Program-made: the position numbers and the translations under genes
The notes under the pieces: model-generated
Told to the model about the DNA's origin: nothing
The model's input: the letters and a program-made list of their open reading frames with translations, nothing else
Databases searched by the model: none
Part shown: one piece after another, positions 17,108 to 25,935 of the stretch
How the letters are laid out: each line of letters begins with the position of its first letter
Numbering within the stretch: position 1 is the stretch's first letter
Assembly (NCBI RefSeq): GCF_002910905.1
Contig: NZ_NEUE01000238.1
Coordinates: 1 to 64,000, forward strand
Direction of reading: 5' to 3'
Length of the DNA: 64,000 nt
DNA from: Streptomyces sp. SM11
GTDB lineage: Bacteria > Actinomycetota > Actinomycetes > Streptomycetales > Streptomycetaceae

Positions 17108-20100
17108 TCCACCACCCGCCAGGTGATCTCGACGGTCGCGTCGGGCTCCGCCGCGGTCAGCCCCGCGAGCTCGGCCTGCAGTTCGGCGATGGCGCGGGCC
17201 GCCGTGGTCCGTCCTCCTCCTGACCGACGGGGAGCACGCCCCGGCAGCGGGTGGGTCGTCGGGACCGGAGGCCGGTTCGCTCCGGTGTTCAGGTCGATGT
17301 CGTTCGGTGTGGCGGGCCGGTCGGCCGCGGGGGCGGTGGCCGGAGGCGGAGCCACGGGTGTGGCCGGCTGGCTCCGGTCGATCACCGCCACGAGTGCGCT
17401 CCGCGCCTCGCCGAGCGCACCCTTCAGATCCGTGGTGCGCTGGTCGGCACGGGCTGCTCCACGCAGCGACTCCAGGACCGCCTCACCCGCCGCACCGTAG
17501 TTCGGGGCGAGCCTCAGCATGTCCCAGGCAGCTCCTGCCAGAGCCGAGGCCACCCCCTCGGCCTGCTTGACCGACGCCCCGTAGCGTCCTGCCGACACCT
17601 CACCGAGGTCGAAGCCGGCGAAGCCGGTGATGATCTGCTTGGCCCCCGCCGAGCCGCCGGCAGACTCCCGCTCCAGCGTTACCAGCGAGTCGAGCAGGTC
17701 CCGCGAACGGCGGGCCAGTGCGAGCCGGCCGCCTTCGTCCGCCTCGTCCAGGCCGAGCAGCACGGAGCGCTTCTCGAGCTCCCGTACGAGGTCGGCCGCG
17801 TGCGGCTGGTAGGTCCTGGCCTGGTGGCCGATCCGCCGGGCGAGCAGGCCGACCATCCGGCCGCGCCGCAGCTTCGGCGGCTGCTCCCCGAAGATCTCCC
17901 AGAACCGTTGTCCGGCCTCTTCCCAGACTGCTTCGTCCGGCAGCGGCTGGGAGCGGAGTGCGTAGACCGGCTTGACGGCGGACGGCTCGGGCGCCGGGTC
18001 GAGCAGGGAACCGCTCTGCACCCACACCCGGTCGTCCATCTCCGCGTAGGCGGCGATGACCAGGTGCGCCAGCAGCGGATCGAGCCCCATGGGAGCCGGC
18101 CGGTCGATCCACTCGGTGAGCTGGACGACGCTCAGATCGCCCGGGCCGCCCTCGGTACGGGCCTGGAGGCCGAAGTGGTCCACCCACCGGTTGGAGAGCC
18201 GGAAGTACGCCTCCTTCTGCTGCCCGAGGCCGAGTGGCGTGCCGATCCGCCGCATCGCGGACCGGTCCTTGGCCGGGATCTCCGCCTGCCGGTCGCCGGC
18301 CTCCGTCGCCGCCCGGATGTGCCCGAAGACCGTGCGGATGTCGGAGGACCGCACTGCCGTACCGGTGTTCTCCGGGTCCAGGTCGGGGTGGGCGGGGAAC
18401 TGGTGGGCCAGCAGCTTGTCCACGACATGGCGGATCCCGGCGTGCAGCGACATCCCGATGGACACCCGCAGCCCGGAGATGTCCGGCAGCGGCTCGAAGT
18501 GCTCGTTGAACGACACGTCGACGTCGCTCGGCTTCTTGTCCGCACATCCGTAGGCCTGTTTGAACGCGGCCTTCACCGCCTTGGTGAGTGAGTCCCGCTG
18601 TCCTTCGAGCAGACCCTTGGCGCGGGCCCGGTTGTCGGCGTTGAGGTGCCGCGCGTACACGGTGTCGAAGCGCCGCTGGTCCGCCAGCGCGTAGTCGATC
18701 ACGACCAGCCGCTGGAAGTCCTTGAACCGGGCGGCGGACAGGTGCGTCGGAATCCAGGCGACGGTACGGGGCCGGGCCCCGGGGAGGGTGCGCAGGGTGC
18801 CCATCCGGTTGGCGTCCTCGACGGGCCCCGACTCGCCCTCGTGGTAGGGCAGGTCCAGGACGATCCGCCACAGCCCGTCCTGACCGGGCGAGAAATCGTG
18901 GTCGGGGAAGTCGTCGGCGTCCGCGATGTTGCCGAAGACCACCTCCGCCGTGCGCTCCGATCCTCGCCAGACGAGGTGCAACTCGTCCGCGACCAGACGT
19001 TCCTGGAGCGATAGCCCCAGCTCCTCCGCGAGCAGCCGCTTGGCGAGGGCCCGCCGGTTGGACGAGCTGTTGTTCACGTCGGCGTTGGCGATGACGGAGT
19101 CGACGTCCACCCCGGCCAGCTCAAGCCGCACACCGGGATTGGCGTCCGTGCCGGTCGCCTTGATCTCGGCGAACCGCGAGGCCCACTCGTCGACCTTCGT
19201 CCTGATCACCCCGACCTCCGCACCGGGGATGGGGGAGAGGACCGAACCGTGGTTCAGGGCTCCGAGCCGCCGGATGGTCAGGTCCCGCAGGGCGGGCACG
19301 CTGGGCGCCAGCGCGGACAGCAGCAGCGTGCACATCAGCCGGTCGTCGCCGATGAAGCCCCGGCACCGGTTGGTCAGCTGCGGATCGGTGATGGTGTCAC
19401 GACGGTGCCGGTAGCGCTCGATGTCCTCCTCGGTGATCTCGTACGTGGCCAGCAGGTGCGGGCGGAGCTTGGCGCGGTACAGCTTGTCGGCCGCCTGGAA
19501 CTCCACCTTCAGACTGTCCACGAACGGCTTGTCCCCGCCGTCCGCGATCACGGGATACAGATCGCCGAGTGGGATCAGGTTGTCCAGGGTCGCGGAGTCG
19601 CGGTGCGCTGCCAGGAGCTGCCCCATCAGCTTCAGACCGGTACGGGACCGCTGAAGAGCCGAGGAGATGTGCACCAGCGTGTCCATGAACGCGGGCGTGA
19701 AGGGGTACGTCAGCCGGAACGACTCCTCGTCCGCGCCCGTCGTCCCCTCATCGGACCCCAGCAGCACGTCCCATACCTGGGGCCCGACCCGCTTGATCTT
19801 GGCGAATGCCGCGTCCAGCTTCGCGGCGGCCTCCGGGTTCTTCGGCGACAGCAGCCGGGCGTGGGCGACCTGGGGCAGGTTGCGGTCCTCCAGCGTGATC
19901 GTGTCGAAGCGCCCCGAGGCGAGTCGCAGACTGTCCTGGATCGCGGCCTCGGCCGCACCGGAGATCTCCTCGCCGACCAGTTCCCGCAGGTCACGCTGGC
20001 GGGCGATGAAAGACACGATCGGCACCGCCCGACGGGAGTCCGCGCCCTCGACGAAGTTCGTGATTTTGTCCGCCTCCCGGGAGACGAACTTCTGGTCGTG

Positions 20101-21027
20101 CACCCGGTTGGCGAGCCAGAGGATCAGCTCGTCCATGAAGAGGATCAGCCCGTGGTAGCCGAGCGACTTGGCGTGCTCGGCGATCACCGCGAGGCCGGCG
20201 TCCAGCGAGATGAAGCCGTGCTCGTCCTCGGCGGCGTTCCGGGTGAAACCGGGGAACCACGTGGCGCACGCGTCGTGCACGAGTTTGGCGCGCAGCTCGG
20301 CCGGGGTGCTCGGGTTGACCAGGTCGGGAGCGATCTCGTCCCCGCCCAGTTCCTCGGCCGCGAGCGCGGTGGACAGCAGCTCGGGAGTCCACGCGAACTC
20401 GTCGCCCCAGTCGTCCCCGTCGCCGTCGGATGCCTTGGCCCCGGCCTCCGAGTCCGCCCCGGCGAGACCCTGGATGAAGGCCGCGTCACCCATCCGCTCC
20501 CGGTGGGAGTGGATGTCCTGGAAGAGGGCGTCGGTCCGGTACACCTGCGGGGTCGGGGCCTGCGGATGGAGCGCCTTGACATGGCTGACGTATCCGCCGA
20601 GCACTCGCTGCTCCAGGGACTTGGCCCCGAGCATGTGGTAGGGCACGAGCAGGAACTTCTTGCGGTCGCCGCCCAGCCACTCGTGCTTGCCCAGGACCGG
20701 GTCGAAGTCCCTCCGCGCCCGTGCGGCCTCGTCCCCGCGCAGGAGCGCGTGCAGAACGGCCATGAAGTGTGACTTACCGGAACCGAACGAGCCGTGCAGA
20801 TACGCGGCCTTCGAGGTGTGCCCGTCCAGCGCGGCCTTGATCAGCCCGAGGGCCTCGTCGAAGTTCTCCAGCAGCCGTTCGGTGACGACGTAGTTCCGCA
20901 GCGCGTCCTCCGCACCGTCCTCGGTGACCGCCTCGGCGAGCTTGAGCACGTAGTCGGAGGTCGAGATGGATGTCTTGATGTGGAAGACATCCCGGAGGAG
21001 GGGGGCCGTGGCGGCTGTCGGGGCCAT
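17104..21027 (-). CDS. pglY: BREX/Pgl large ATPase PglY
   Basis: A 1307-residue P-loop ATPase, the type 2 counterpart of BrxC. Walker A is GSFGSGKSH (79-87) and Walker B is LILFMDE (294-300). KAAYLHG immediately precedes the P-loop, and further family blocks include [16 protein letters not shown] and [11 protein letters not shown]. The C-terminus has a low-complexity Pro/Ala linker followed by [13 protein letters not shown] and a terminal beta segment. I chose the ATG at 21027, which starts [20 protein letters not shown]; the open frame continues to 21867 but that part is the shadow of other sequence. AGGAG lies about 13 bases upstream. Unlike the canonical order, pglX is not next door: about 6.2 kb of cargo separates them, so pglYZ needs its own promoter in the 203 bases upstream, which carry a run of GGGA repeats. 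Confidence 0.92.
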   Translation of the reverse strand: MAPTAATAPLLRDVFHIKTSISTSDYVLKLAEAVTEDGAEDALRNYVVTERLLENFDEALGLIKAALDGHTSKAAYLHGSFGSGKSHFMAVLHALLRGDEAARARRDFDPVLGKHEWLGGDRKKFLLVPYHMLGAKSLEQRVLGGYVSHVKALHPQAPTPQVYRTDALFQDIHSHRERMGDAAFIQGLAGADSEAGAKASDGDGDDWGDEFAWTPELLSTALAAEELGGDEIAPDLVNPSTPAELRAKLVHDACATWFPGFTRNAAEDEHGFISLDAGLAVIAEHAKSLGYHGLILFMDELILWLANRVHDQKFVSREADKITNFVEGADSRRAVPIVSFIARQRDLRELVGEEISGAAEAAIQDSLRLASGRFDTITLEDRNLPQVAHARLLSPKNPEAAAKLDAAFAKIKRVGPQVWDVLLGSDEGTTGADEESFRLTYPFTPAFMDTLVHISSALQRSRTGLKLMGQLLAAHRDSATLDNLIPLGDLYPVIADGGDKPFVDSLKVEFQAADKLYRAKLRPHLLATYEITEEDIERYRHRRDTITDPQLTNRCRGFIGDDRLMCTLLLSALAPSVPALRDLTIRRLGALNHGSVLSPIPGAEVGVIRTKVDEWASRFAEIKATGTDANPGVRLELAGVDVDSVIANADVNNSSSNRRALAKRLLAEELGLSLQERLVADELHLVWRGSERTAEVVFGNIADADDFPDHDFSPGQDGLWRIVLDLPYHEGESGPVEDANRMGTLRTLPGARPRTVAWIPTHLSAARFKDFQRLVVIDYALADQRRFDTVYARHLNADNRARAKGLLEGQRDSLTKAVKAAFKQAYGCADKKPSDVDVSFNEHFEPLPDISGLRVSIGMSLHAGIRHVVDKLLAHQFPAHPDLDPENTGTAVRSSDIRTVFGHIRAATEAGDRQAEIPAKDRSAMRRIGTPLGLGQQKEAYFRLSNRWVDHFGLQARTEGGPGDLSVVQLTEWIDRPAPMGLDPLLAHLVIAAYAEMDDRVWVQSGSLLDPAPEPSAVKPVYALRSQPLPDEAVWEEAGQRFWEIFGEQPPKLRRGRMVGLLARRIGHQARTYQPHAADLVRELEKRSVLLGLDEADEGGRLALARRSRDLLDSLVTLERESAGGSAGAKQIITGFAGFDLGEVSAGRYGASVKQAEGVASALAGAAWDMLRLAPNYGAAGEAVLESLRGAARADQRTTDLKGALGEARSALVAVIDRSQPATPVAPPPATAPAADRPATPNDIDLNTGANRPPVPTTHPLPGRAPRRSGGGRTTAARAIAELQAELAGLTAAEPDATVEITWRVVE

Positions 21028-21152
21028 CTCTGTCTCGCTTCTCCTGGATTTCCTGCGTGTGCGGCGATCGGGCGTCCCGCCGCGGGCGGCTGCGCGCACG
21101 CCTGCGGGCCCGGCTCCGATCGTATCCGGCTGGGAGGGCTGTGCGGCGGGGT

Positions 21153-21171
21153 GGGAGGGAGGGAGGGAGGG
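21153..21171 (+). repeat. (GGGA)4GGG tract upstream of pglY
   Basis: Five GGG runs separated by single A residues form a perfect G-quadruplex-type sequence and a tetranucleotide tandem repeat. It lies about 125-145 bases upstream of the pglY start, in the 203-base gap that should hold the pglYZ promoter. The G-rich strand is the plus strand, which is the template for pglY. Tandem tetranucleotides can change copy number by slippage. Confidence 0.7.
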
Positions 21172-21230
21172 CTGAGGAGACCGGGCCCCATGGCATTCCG
21201 CCGCCCTCTCCGCCATGCCCGCGCAGCGGG

Positions 21231-21860
21231 CTACGGAGCCTTGCTCGCGGGCGGAGGCGTGATGGACGGTTCGATGGTCGACCGGACGTAGATCCGCGTG
21301 GTGCCGGGTGTGAACTCGTGGGCGAAGAGGTCGACGCAGCGTTGGAGGTACTTGCCCTCCGGGGACGCGAGGCCGTCCGGGCACAGGCTGGTCATCCGCA
21401 GCCCTTGGACGAACGTCTCCGGTTCGGGAAGCCCGAGGTGATCGAAGGCGGCTGCCGGGCGGTAGCCCTTTCCCTTGGGGTGGGAGTTCGCGATCATCAC
21501 GGTGCCCTTCTCGATGAGCCGGCCCGTGTACGTCACCGCTTCCTCGCTCGGAAGGACGAAGGACAGCAGACCGGTGTCGTATCGCTGCCCGACCTTGTAG
21601 CTCGCGCGCCTGTCCGAAGCACCCTCCGGAATGCGGATACCGAGCTCGCCGCTCATCCAGGTGGGCGTGGCTCCGTCCTCCCAGCAGCAGGTCATCTCCT
21701 GGTCCGTCAGGTCCGACGACACGTCGTCGGCGACGCAGGAGACCACCCCGATCGTGGCGGCGACGCAGGCGAGGAGCACCAGGACGACGACGACTGCGAC
21801 CGGCGTACGACGGCGACTCACCGGCCGCTCGCCGACAGTGGGCCTGCTGGAGCTGCTCAT
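21231..21860 (-). CDS. Single-pass membrane or exported protein, unknown
   Basis: A 209-residue protein with a short basic N-terminus (SRRRTPVA) followed by a strong hydrophobic segment, residues about 20-42 (VAVVVVLVLLACVAATIG), acting as membrane anchor or uncleaved signal. The outer part has five Cys (CVADD, TCCWED, LCPDG, RCVDL) that could form disulfides. I do not recognise the family. The ATG at 21860 lies a few bases after the stop of the small gene at 21868-22098 and the three genes read in the same direction, so this is probably the last gene of a small operon with the ESX-like protein. Such trios with a predicted exported protein are common in Streptomyces. No functional claim is made. 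Confidence 0.65.
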   Translation of the reverse strand: MSSSSRPTVGERPVSRRRTPVAVVVVLVLLACVAATIGVVSCVADDVSSDLTDQEMTCCWEDGATPTWMSGELGIRIPEGASDRRASYKVGQRYDTGLLSFVLPSEEAVTYTGRLIEKGTVMIANSHPKGKGYRPAAAFDHLGLPEPETFVQGLRMTSLCPDGLASPEGKYLQRCVDLFAHEFTPGTTRIYVRSTIEPSITPPPASKAP

Positions 21861-21867
21861 CGGTCAT

Positions 21868-22098
21868 TCACCGTGCTTCCTGCTGTTCACGGCCCGGGTC
21901 AGTGCGGTCACCCTCGCGCCCTGGCTCATCCGGCGCGGGCAGCGGGCCATGGCTCGGGGCCGATCCGCCCAGATCGTGGTGTTTGACGGAGCTGCTGCCC
22001 GCCATGTCGAACTCCTGGGCGATGCCGGTGGTGTGGAGGCGGGCCATCCGACCGTTTGGAATACCGATGTCCCCGCCTCCAGGAAGATCGATGGTCAC
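21868..22098 (-). CDS. Small protein, second gene of ESX-like cluster
   Basis: A 76-residue product starting VTIDLPGGGDIGIPNG from GTG 22098, with AAGG a few bases upstream. Third codon positions are strongly G/C in this frame, whereas the overlapping frame of the upstream gene is not, so this frame is the better coding choice from about 22100 leftwards. No motif is recognised; the sequence has no membrane segment and ends in a charged, probably disordered tail. It lies between the ESX-like gene and the membrane protein gene and is likely co-expressed with both. It could instead be the frameshifted C-terminal continuation of the upstream gene. Confidence 0.45.
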   Translation of the reverse strand: MTIDLPGGGDIGIPNGRMARLHTTGIAQEFDMAGSSSVKHHDLGGSAPSHGPLPAPDEPGREGDRTDPGREQQEAR

Positions 22099-22510
22099 TG
22101 CCTTGCAGTTCCGACACGGGGACGGCGGAGCCGTCTCGCCGCTTGAAAGTGGCGGCGATCTCCGCCTCGTCGTTGGCGTGCGACTTCTTCGAGTAGTCCA
22201 GGTGGTTGGAGATGTGCGCGAACATCTGCAGGACCGTCTTCACCTGCGAAGTCCAGACTTCGAGCGTGGTGTACAACTCGCCACCCGCGCTGAAGTTCCG
22301 GCCCTGCAACTCCGCCGCGGCCCGGGCGGTGGTCCCCGCGCCGGCCTTGTCGGCACCGGCACCCGCCACGTCGGCACGCTTCCGCAGCTCCCCGTGGACC
22401 CGGAATGCCTCGTTGCCGACCGCGCCCAGTTCGTCCCGGTGCACCACGAGGTCGCGATCGGTGCCGGACGCCGGAACACCGGGCTGGGACCCAGCGGTGT
22501 TGAGGCTCAT
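21926..22510 (-). CDS. ESX/WXG-like small helical protein
   Basis: The start MSLNTAGSQPGVPASG (ATG 22510) overlaps the stop of a 21-codon upstream reading frame (ATGA). The protein has the layout of Streptomyces type VII-secretion-associated helical proteins: DLVVHRDELGAVGNEAF, then LYTTLEVWTSQVKTVLQM and ISNHLDYSKKSHANDEAEIA, two amphipathic helices with a W and a conserved ISNHLDYS block. Homologues typically end shortly after a VSEL motif, which occurs here near residue 133. Beyond that point this frame has poor codon use and overlaps the better-coding gene at 21868-22098, so the last 50 or so residues are suspect and a frameshift or lost stop is likely. Its location next to a polymorphic-toxin tail fits a secretion-related role. 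Confidence 0.55.
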   Translation of the reverse strand: MSLNTAGSQPGVPASGTDRDLVVHRDELGAVGNEAFRVHGELRKRADVAGAGADKAGAGTTARAAAELQGRNFSAGGELYTTLEVWTSQVKTVLQMFAHISNHLDYSKKSHANDEAEIAATFKRRDGSAVPVSELQGSDHRSSWRRGHRYSKRSDGPPPHHRHRPGVRHGGQQLRQTPRSGRIGPEPWPAARAG

Positions 22511-22572
22511 CTGCGCCGACTGCCTGTCTCGCGCGTCGGATTGAGTGCTGCCCACTCGTCGTCGAACGTCAT
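22507..22572 (-). CDS. 21-codon leader-like ORF (possible relic)
   Basis: A minimal frame MTFDDEWAALNPTRETGSRR begins at ATG 22572 with GGGGGA upstream and stops at 22507, overlapping the ATG of the ESX-like gene. MTFDDEWAAL closely resembles the N-terminus of longer Streptomyces type VII-associated proteins, so it is probably a truncated relic of a full gene that normally precedes the ESX-like one. It might still serve for translational coupling. Confidence 0.4.
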   Translation of the reverse strand: MTFDDEWAALNPTRETGSRRR

Positions 22573-22927
22573 GGGTCCCCCGCCCCTGATCGAAGTCAAC
22601 GGTTCACTCTAGCAACGGGGTTGTTGTTCGATCAAGGCCGGGTAGTTAACGTCTTCGCAGGTCACGCAAGCCAGTTGAAGGATTCGCGACGCAGAACAAC
22701 GGAGCTCGTTGGTACAGGCAGTCGTCCAAGACAGCTTGTATTTGAGGAGCTCCGCGGGCGTCTGACCCCAATGCCGCTGGGGTCACTGCGCGACGTCGCA
22801 GTGCCCGCCCGGGCAAGCGGGCGGGTCACTGCGAGTCGTCAGCGGTGCGGGTGGTGCGCTCCTGCGGGGCCCGCCGCCGGCTTGCTGCTGGTACAAGCCC
22901 GGCCGCTACGACGGCTGAGCGCCGGCG
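22573..22927. other. Non-coding gap with overlapping hairpins
   Basis: A 355-base gap with no gene on either strand that I can support. Positions 22763-22831 hold three inverted repeats: TGACCCCA/TGGGGTCA (22763-22785), CACTGCG/CGCAGTG (22784-22803) and CAGTG-CCCGCCC/GGGCGGG-CACTG (22799-22831). Neighbouring repeats share bases, so they cannot all form at once. They lie downstream of the SUKH immunity gene and upstream of the ESX-like cluster, both on the minus strand, and could terminate or attenuate transcription. There is no T-run, as is usual in Streptomyces. The part nearest the ESX cluster is less GC-rich and may hold its promoter. Confidence 0.5.
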
Positions 22928-23515
22928 CTACTCGTGCTCGAAGCGGCCATACGGCTGCAGACGCTCTCCGGCGCCACCGCGCCACTCGCCTGTCAGAGGT
23001 TCGAAGGCGATCGGCACTTCGCTATCCGTCTCGGCGATGAAAGGCATCTCCACCGTGTCCCACACGAAGGCGTGCAGGAAGTCCGTGAAGCCGCCGTCGA
23101 AGGGCGCGAAATTATCGCTGTCGCCGGGCCGCCCGATGATCGTCCAGTCGTCCGGGTCCTTCGCCGATGTCTTCCAGTACAGGACGTCACTGGCGGTGGT
23201 GTACCCCCAGGGCAGCCATCCGTCGGGCTCGGGGAACAAGGGGGACAGGGGGGCGGACCTGTCGATCTGTGCGCGCCGTCGTTCATGCGCCCGTTGCGTC
23301 GCTAGGTGGGCCGCCAGCTCCGTGTTGCTGTTCTCGACGCCCGGCACGCAGATGTAGAGGTAGTAATCGAAGCAGCCAGGGCCGAACCAGTAGACGTACT
23401 CCTTGTAGTCCGCGGGCAGGCGGGTTCCGATCTGCCTCTCCATGCGGTCCCAGTCCACGAGGTACCGGCGCGCGGCGGTCAGCCCCGCGGCGGAGGCGAG
23501 TTCTTCGATTGTCAC
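22928..23515 (-). CDS. SUKH (SMI1/KNR4) family immunity protein
   Basis: A protein of about 195 residues with the SUKH pattern: a helix VDWDRMERQIGTRLPADYKEY, then WFGPGCFDYYLYI, a DGWLPWGYTTASDVLYW strand pair (the family W-x-G-x-T-x-x-G-x-x-L-x-W block) and a late WDTVEMPFI region. SUKH proteins neutralise contact-dependent or type VII-delivered nuclease toxins. The start is GTG 23515 (VTIEELASAAG), overlapping the stop of the upstream nuclease fragment by four bases (GTGA), the typical toxin-immunity coupling; the open frame extends to 23566 but that overlaps the toxin. Since the toxin gene is 5'-truncated, this may be an orphaned immunity gene now protecting against relatives. Confidence 0.82.
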   Translation of the reverse strand: MTIEELASAAGLTAARRYLVDWDRMERQIGTRLPADYKEYVYWFGPGCFDYYLYICVPGVENSNTELAAHLATQRAHERRRAQIDRSAPLSPLFPEPDGWLPWGYTTASDVLYWKTSAKDPDDWTIIGRPGDSDNFAPFDGGFTDFLHAFVWDTVEMPFIAETDSEVPIAFEPLTGEWRGGAGERLQPYGRFEHE

Positions 23516-24177
23516 GGTGTCAGTCCGTTCGGCGGGAGTCCACTGGCTGTGTTGAATACCGTCCACTGCTGGAAATAGCCGCGGTTGCCCATGGCATAGA
23601 GATCGATGGTATCCGGCATTGTATTGCTTCCGGCGTAGCGGGGAACGGACATGTAGAAGATGGCTTCCCCGGCGTCCAGCCGACGGCGGACGGCGCTCTC
23701 GTAAAGCTGCATATCCACGGAATTCGCCATGTTGTGCATCTTCACCAGATTGCGGCGGTCGCGGCCGTTCCCGCCGAGCTGCCGCGCCAGAAGGTGCCCG
23801 CGAGCGAAGCCGATGTCACCGTCCAGATGCTGCCAGCCGGCGGGGTTGGTGTTCGCGGTGCCACGGCCACGGGCGGTGTCGCTGCCCATGATGTCCGTCT
23901 GCTTGTCCGGGTCCGCCTTTCTTCCGCGGCCACGGAAGTCGACGCCGTCGGCTCTCAGACAGGCCGTGACCCCGGTGGCACGCTGCTGCGTGTCCAGAGG
24001 GTGGTAGTACACCCAGGACTTGCCGCTCCCGCGCATGCAGTTGCCCGACTGGTCGTTCCATCCGGCGAGATGGTTCTTGAACTCCTCCTGGAACACCGCG
24101 TCGTCCTTCAAGCCGGGGAAGTGCTTGAAGCATTTCCGGAGCTGCTTCGTGGTGAACCGCCCCGGGTTCGGTAGAGA
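23512..24177 (-). pseudogene. Polymorphic toxin C-terminal nuclease, 5' truncated by IS
   Basis: The tail carries a DNA/RNA non-specific endonuclease domain of the His-Me finger type: GDIGFARGHLLARQLGGNG followed by the asparagine in RNLVKMHNMAN. The frame is open to the IS remnant boundary, beginning LRSLPNPGRFTTKQLRK, so the delivery part of the toxin (usually many hundred residues) has been removed. An internal ATG at 24111 exists but lies inside the domain and has no obvious ribosome binding site. The last codons overlap the SUKH immunity gene. Nuclease toxins of this design are released by type VII or Rhs/contact systems to kill rival strains. Here only a silent cassette or recombination donor seems left. 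Confidence 0.72.
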
Positions 24178-24179
24178 TC

Positions 24180-24618
24180 TCAGATTGTGGTTGTGGCCTG
24201 GGGTTTTGTGAGTTCCGTGTAGTAGTTGGTCTCGTACTCGACGGGTGGGACGTGGCCTGTCTCACCGTGCAGGCGCCGGTGGCAGTACCACTCGATCCAC
24301 TCGGCGGTGGCCAGCTCGATCTGGGAGAGGGTCTTCCAGGGCCGCTGCGGCTTGATCAGCTCGGTCTTGAACAGGCCGATCGTGCTCTCCATCAGGGCGT
24401 TGTCGTACGCGTCGCCGACCGAGCCGATCGATGCCGCGATGCCGGCCACGTCCAGGTGTTCGGCCAGCTTGAAGCTGGTGTATTGGCTGCCCGCATCGCT
24501 GTGGTGTATCAACTCGCCCCGAGTATGGGGGTGTTCATCGCGGTCGCGCTGCCACAGCGCCATTTCCAGAGCGTCCAGGACGAGCTGGGTCTCCTTCGAC
24601 GTCGCGGCGGTCGTTCGA
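24180..24618 (-). mobile_element. IS3-family transposase remnant (C-terminal part of OrfB)
   Basis: The translation from SKETQLVLDALEMALW through HHSDAGSQYTSF, GSVGDAYDNALMESTIG and ATAEWIEWYCHRRLHG to PVEYETNYY is the C-terminal half of an IS3-family OrfB integrase. The second catalytic Asp (HSDAG) and the Glu (ALMES) are present; the first Asp region and the OrfA helix-turn-helix are gone. The remnant starts abruptly near 24618, just downstream of the DUF397 gene, and ends next to the truncated toxin, so the insertion and later decay explain the loss of the toxin N-terminus. I could not identify terminal inverted repeats or target duplication. Confidence 0.85.
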
Positions 24619-24654
24619 TCGTGGGGCTTCCTCCCTCGCGGGGCGGCCTGGGGG

Positions 24655-24858
24655 TCAGAGAAGGTCACTGACGAAGGTGCGCCATGCGGCGTGGCCGAAG
24701 GCGAGGATGGGGCCGGTCGGGCGCTTGCTGTCTCGGACGGGGACTAGGTGGGGGAGGTCGGGGGCTACCTCGACGCACTCGTTGTTGCCACCGCTGTACG
24801 TGCTGGTGCGCCACCTCGCGCCTATCAGGTCCGGCGTTCCGGGGTGTGCGCTGTTCAT
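24655..24858 (-). CDS. DUF397 small regulatory protein
   Basis: A 67-residue protein with the DUF397 pattern: ARWRTSTYSGGNNECVEVA near the N-terminus, VPVRDSKRPTGPILAFGHAAW in the middle and a short C-terminal helix. These small proteins are found in very many copies in Streptomyces, paired with DUF5753 helix-turn-helix regulators and often with GHKL ATPases; WhiJ-type clusters controlling development and antibiotic production are the known examples. The start ATG 24858 has AAGGAG nine bases upstream and overlaps the regulator stop by four bases, confirming the pair. Confidence 0.88.
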   Translation of the reverse strand: MNSAHPGTPDLIGARWRTSTYSGGNNECVEVAPDLPHLVPVRDSKRPTGPILAFGHAAWRTFVSDLL

Positions 24859-25739
24859 GTTCGATGCTCCTTGGCCCGTCGATGGATTGCAGCGTGGGAC
24901 TCTGTCGGCGACAGCGCAGCTGTGCGTGCCGCAATGAACAGGTCTTGGTACCGGGACACATCCGCCTCCCTCTCCATCCACATGGAGCCGGACGGGTTGT
25001 CCACCAACACCACATCGAGCGCCCCATCTTCGGGAAAGCCCAACAGTACGTACGGGCCGAACATACTCGCATGGGCCCCACGAGAGAACGGCAGCACCTG
25101 GATGGTCACGTTGGGAAGCTCAGAACTGGCCAGCAGGTGCGTCAGCTGCGTATTCATGACGTTCGGGCCACCCACCTGCTGAAGCAGTACGGCCTCCGAG
25201 ACCACGGCCCACAGCTGCAATGGGTCGTCGGAGAGGAGGCGTTCCTGCCGAGCGAGGCGCACCTGCACGAACTTCTCGATCTCGTCCGCCGACTGCCACT
25301 GCCGCGAGGCCACGGTGACGGCACGGATGTACTCCGGAGTCTGGAGCAGCCCGGGCACCAGTTGGGCTTGGAATGTTCGGATCGATTCAGCCATGGCCTC
25401 CAACGCGATGTAGTCGCGATAGGTGTCAGCAAGTACATCGCCGTACTGGTTCCACCAGCCCTCCCGGCGTCTGCGGTTGGCCTTGCGAGCCAGTGAGGTG
25501 AGGCGCTCGCGCACCTCGTCGTCCGAGACCTCGTAGGCGAGGAGCATCGCGGTCAGGTCAGGGAGACGGACGGCGACGCGTCCGTTTTCGATGCGGCTGA
25601 TCTTCCCCTTGGTGCAGTCGAGGGCGTCGGCCGCCTGGGCGGTTGTGAGTGCTGCGGCCTCCCGCAACCGGCGCAGCTCATCCCCGAGTTGGCGTCCGAG
25701 AACGGTCGAGGGGCTTGTTGTGGTGCTCTTCGGTTGCAT
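24855..25739 (-). CDS. DUF5753 helix-turn-helix regulator (WhiJ-like)
   Basis: The N-terminal Xre-type DNA-binding domain (LGDELRRLREAAALTTAQAA, then KGKISRIENGRV, about 15-65) is followed by the DUF5753 domain, with EGWWNQYGDVLADTYRDYIALE, the block FQAQLVPGLLQTPEYIRAV and GPNVMNTQL. Length 294 is typical. These proteins are paired with DUF397 partners, here overlapping by four bases; in the studied cases the regulator represses a target that the small partner releases. The gene is divergent from the ATPase-antitoxin-toxin operon starting near 25936, so it probably controls the shared 196-base intergenic region. It could be a solitary regulator brought in with the cargo. Confidence 0.9.
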   Translation of the reverse strand: MQPKSTTTSPSTVLGRQLGDELRRLREAAALTTAQAADALDCTKGKISRIENGRVAVRLPDLTAMLLAYEVSDDEVRERLTSLARKANRRRREGWWNQYGDVLADTYRDYIALEAMAESIRTFQAQLVPGLLQTPEYIRAVTVASRQWQSADEIEKFVQVRLARQERLLSDDPLQLWAVVSEAVLLQQVGGPNVMNTQLTHLLASSELPNVTIQVLPFSRGAHASMFGPYVLLGFPEDGALDVVLVDNPSGSMWMEREADVSRYQDLFIAARTAALSPTESHAAIHRRAKEHRT

Positions 25740-25935
25740 GGAGCTACCTCTACCGCAGCGGACACCCGGGGTGGGCCCCTGTTACTCGAATGGGTGAAAA
25801 ATGACGCTACATCTATTGGCAACGTTGCAGTTTCGCGTGATGCGCGCCCATTCTGCCTGTGTTGGCAACGATCCCTGGGGCGGATGGTGGACGTTCGCAT
25901 GGGGCTCCGACCGGTACGAACCTCTGGGAGTGGCC

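Noticed and set aside
23515-23566. An upstream extension of the SUKH protein.
   Set aside because: It overlaps the end of the nuclease frame. The GTG with a four-base overlap gives the usual toxin-immunity junction.
24111-24177. The nuclease tail as a complete gene from ATG 24111.
   Set aside because: That ATG lies inside the domain and conserved-looking sequence continues upstream to the IS boundary, so the gene is truncated.
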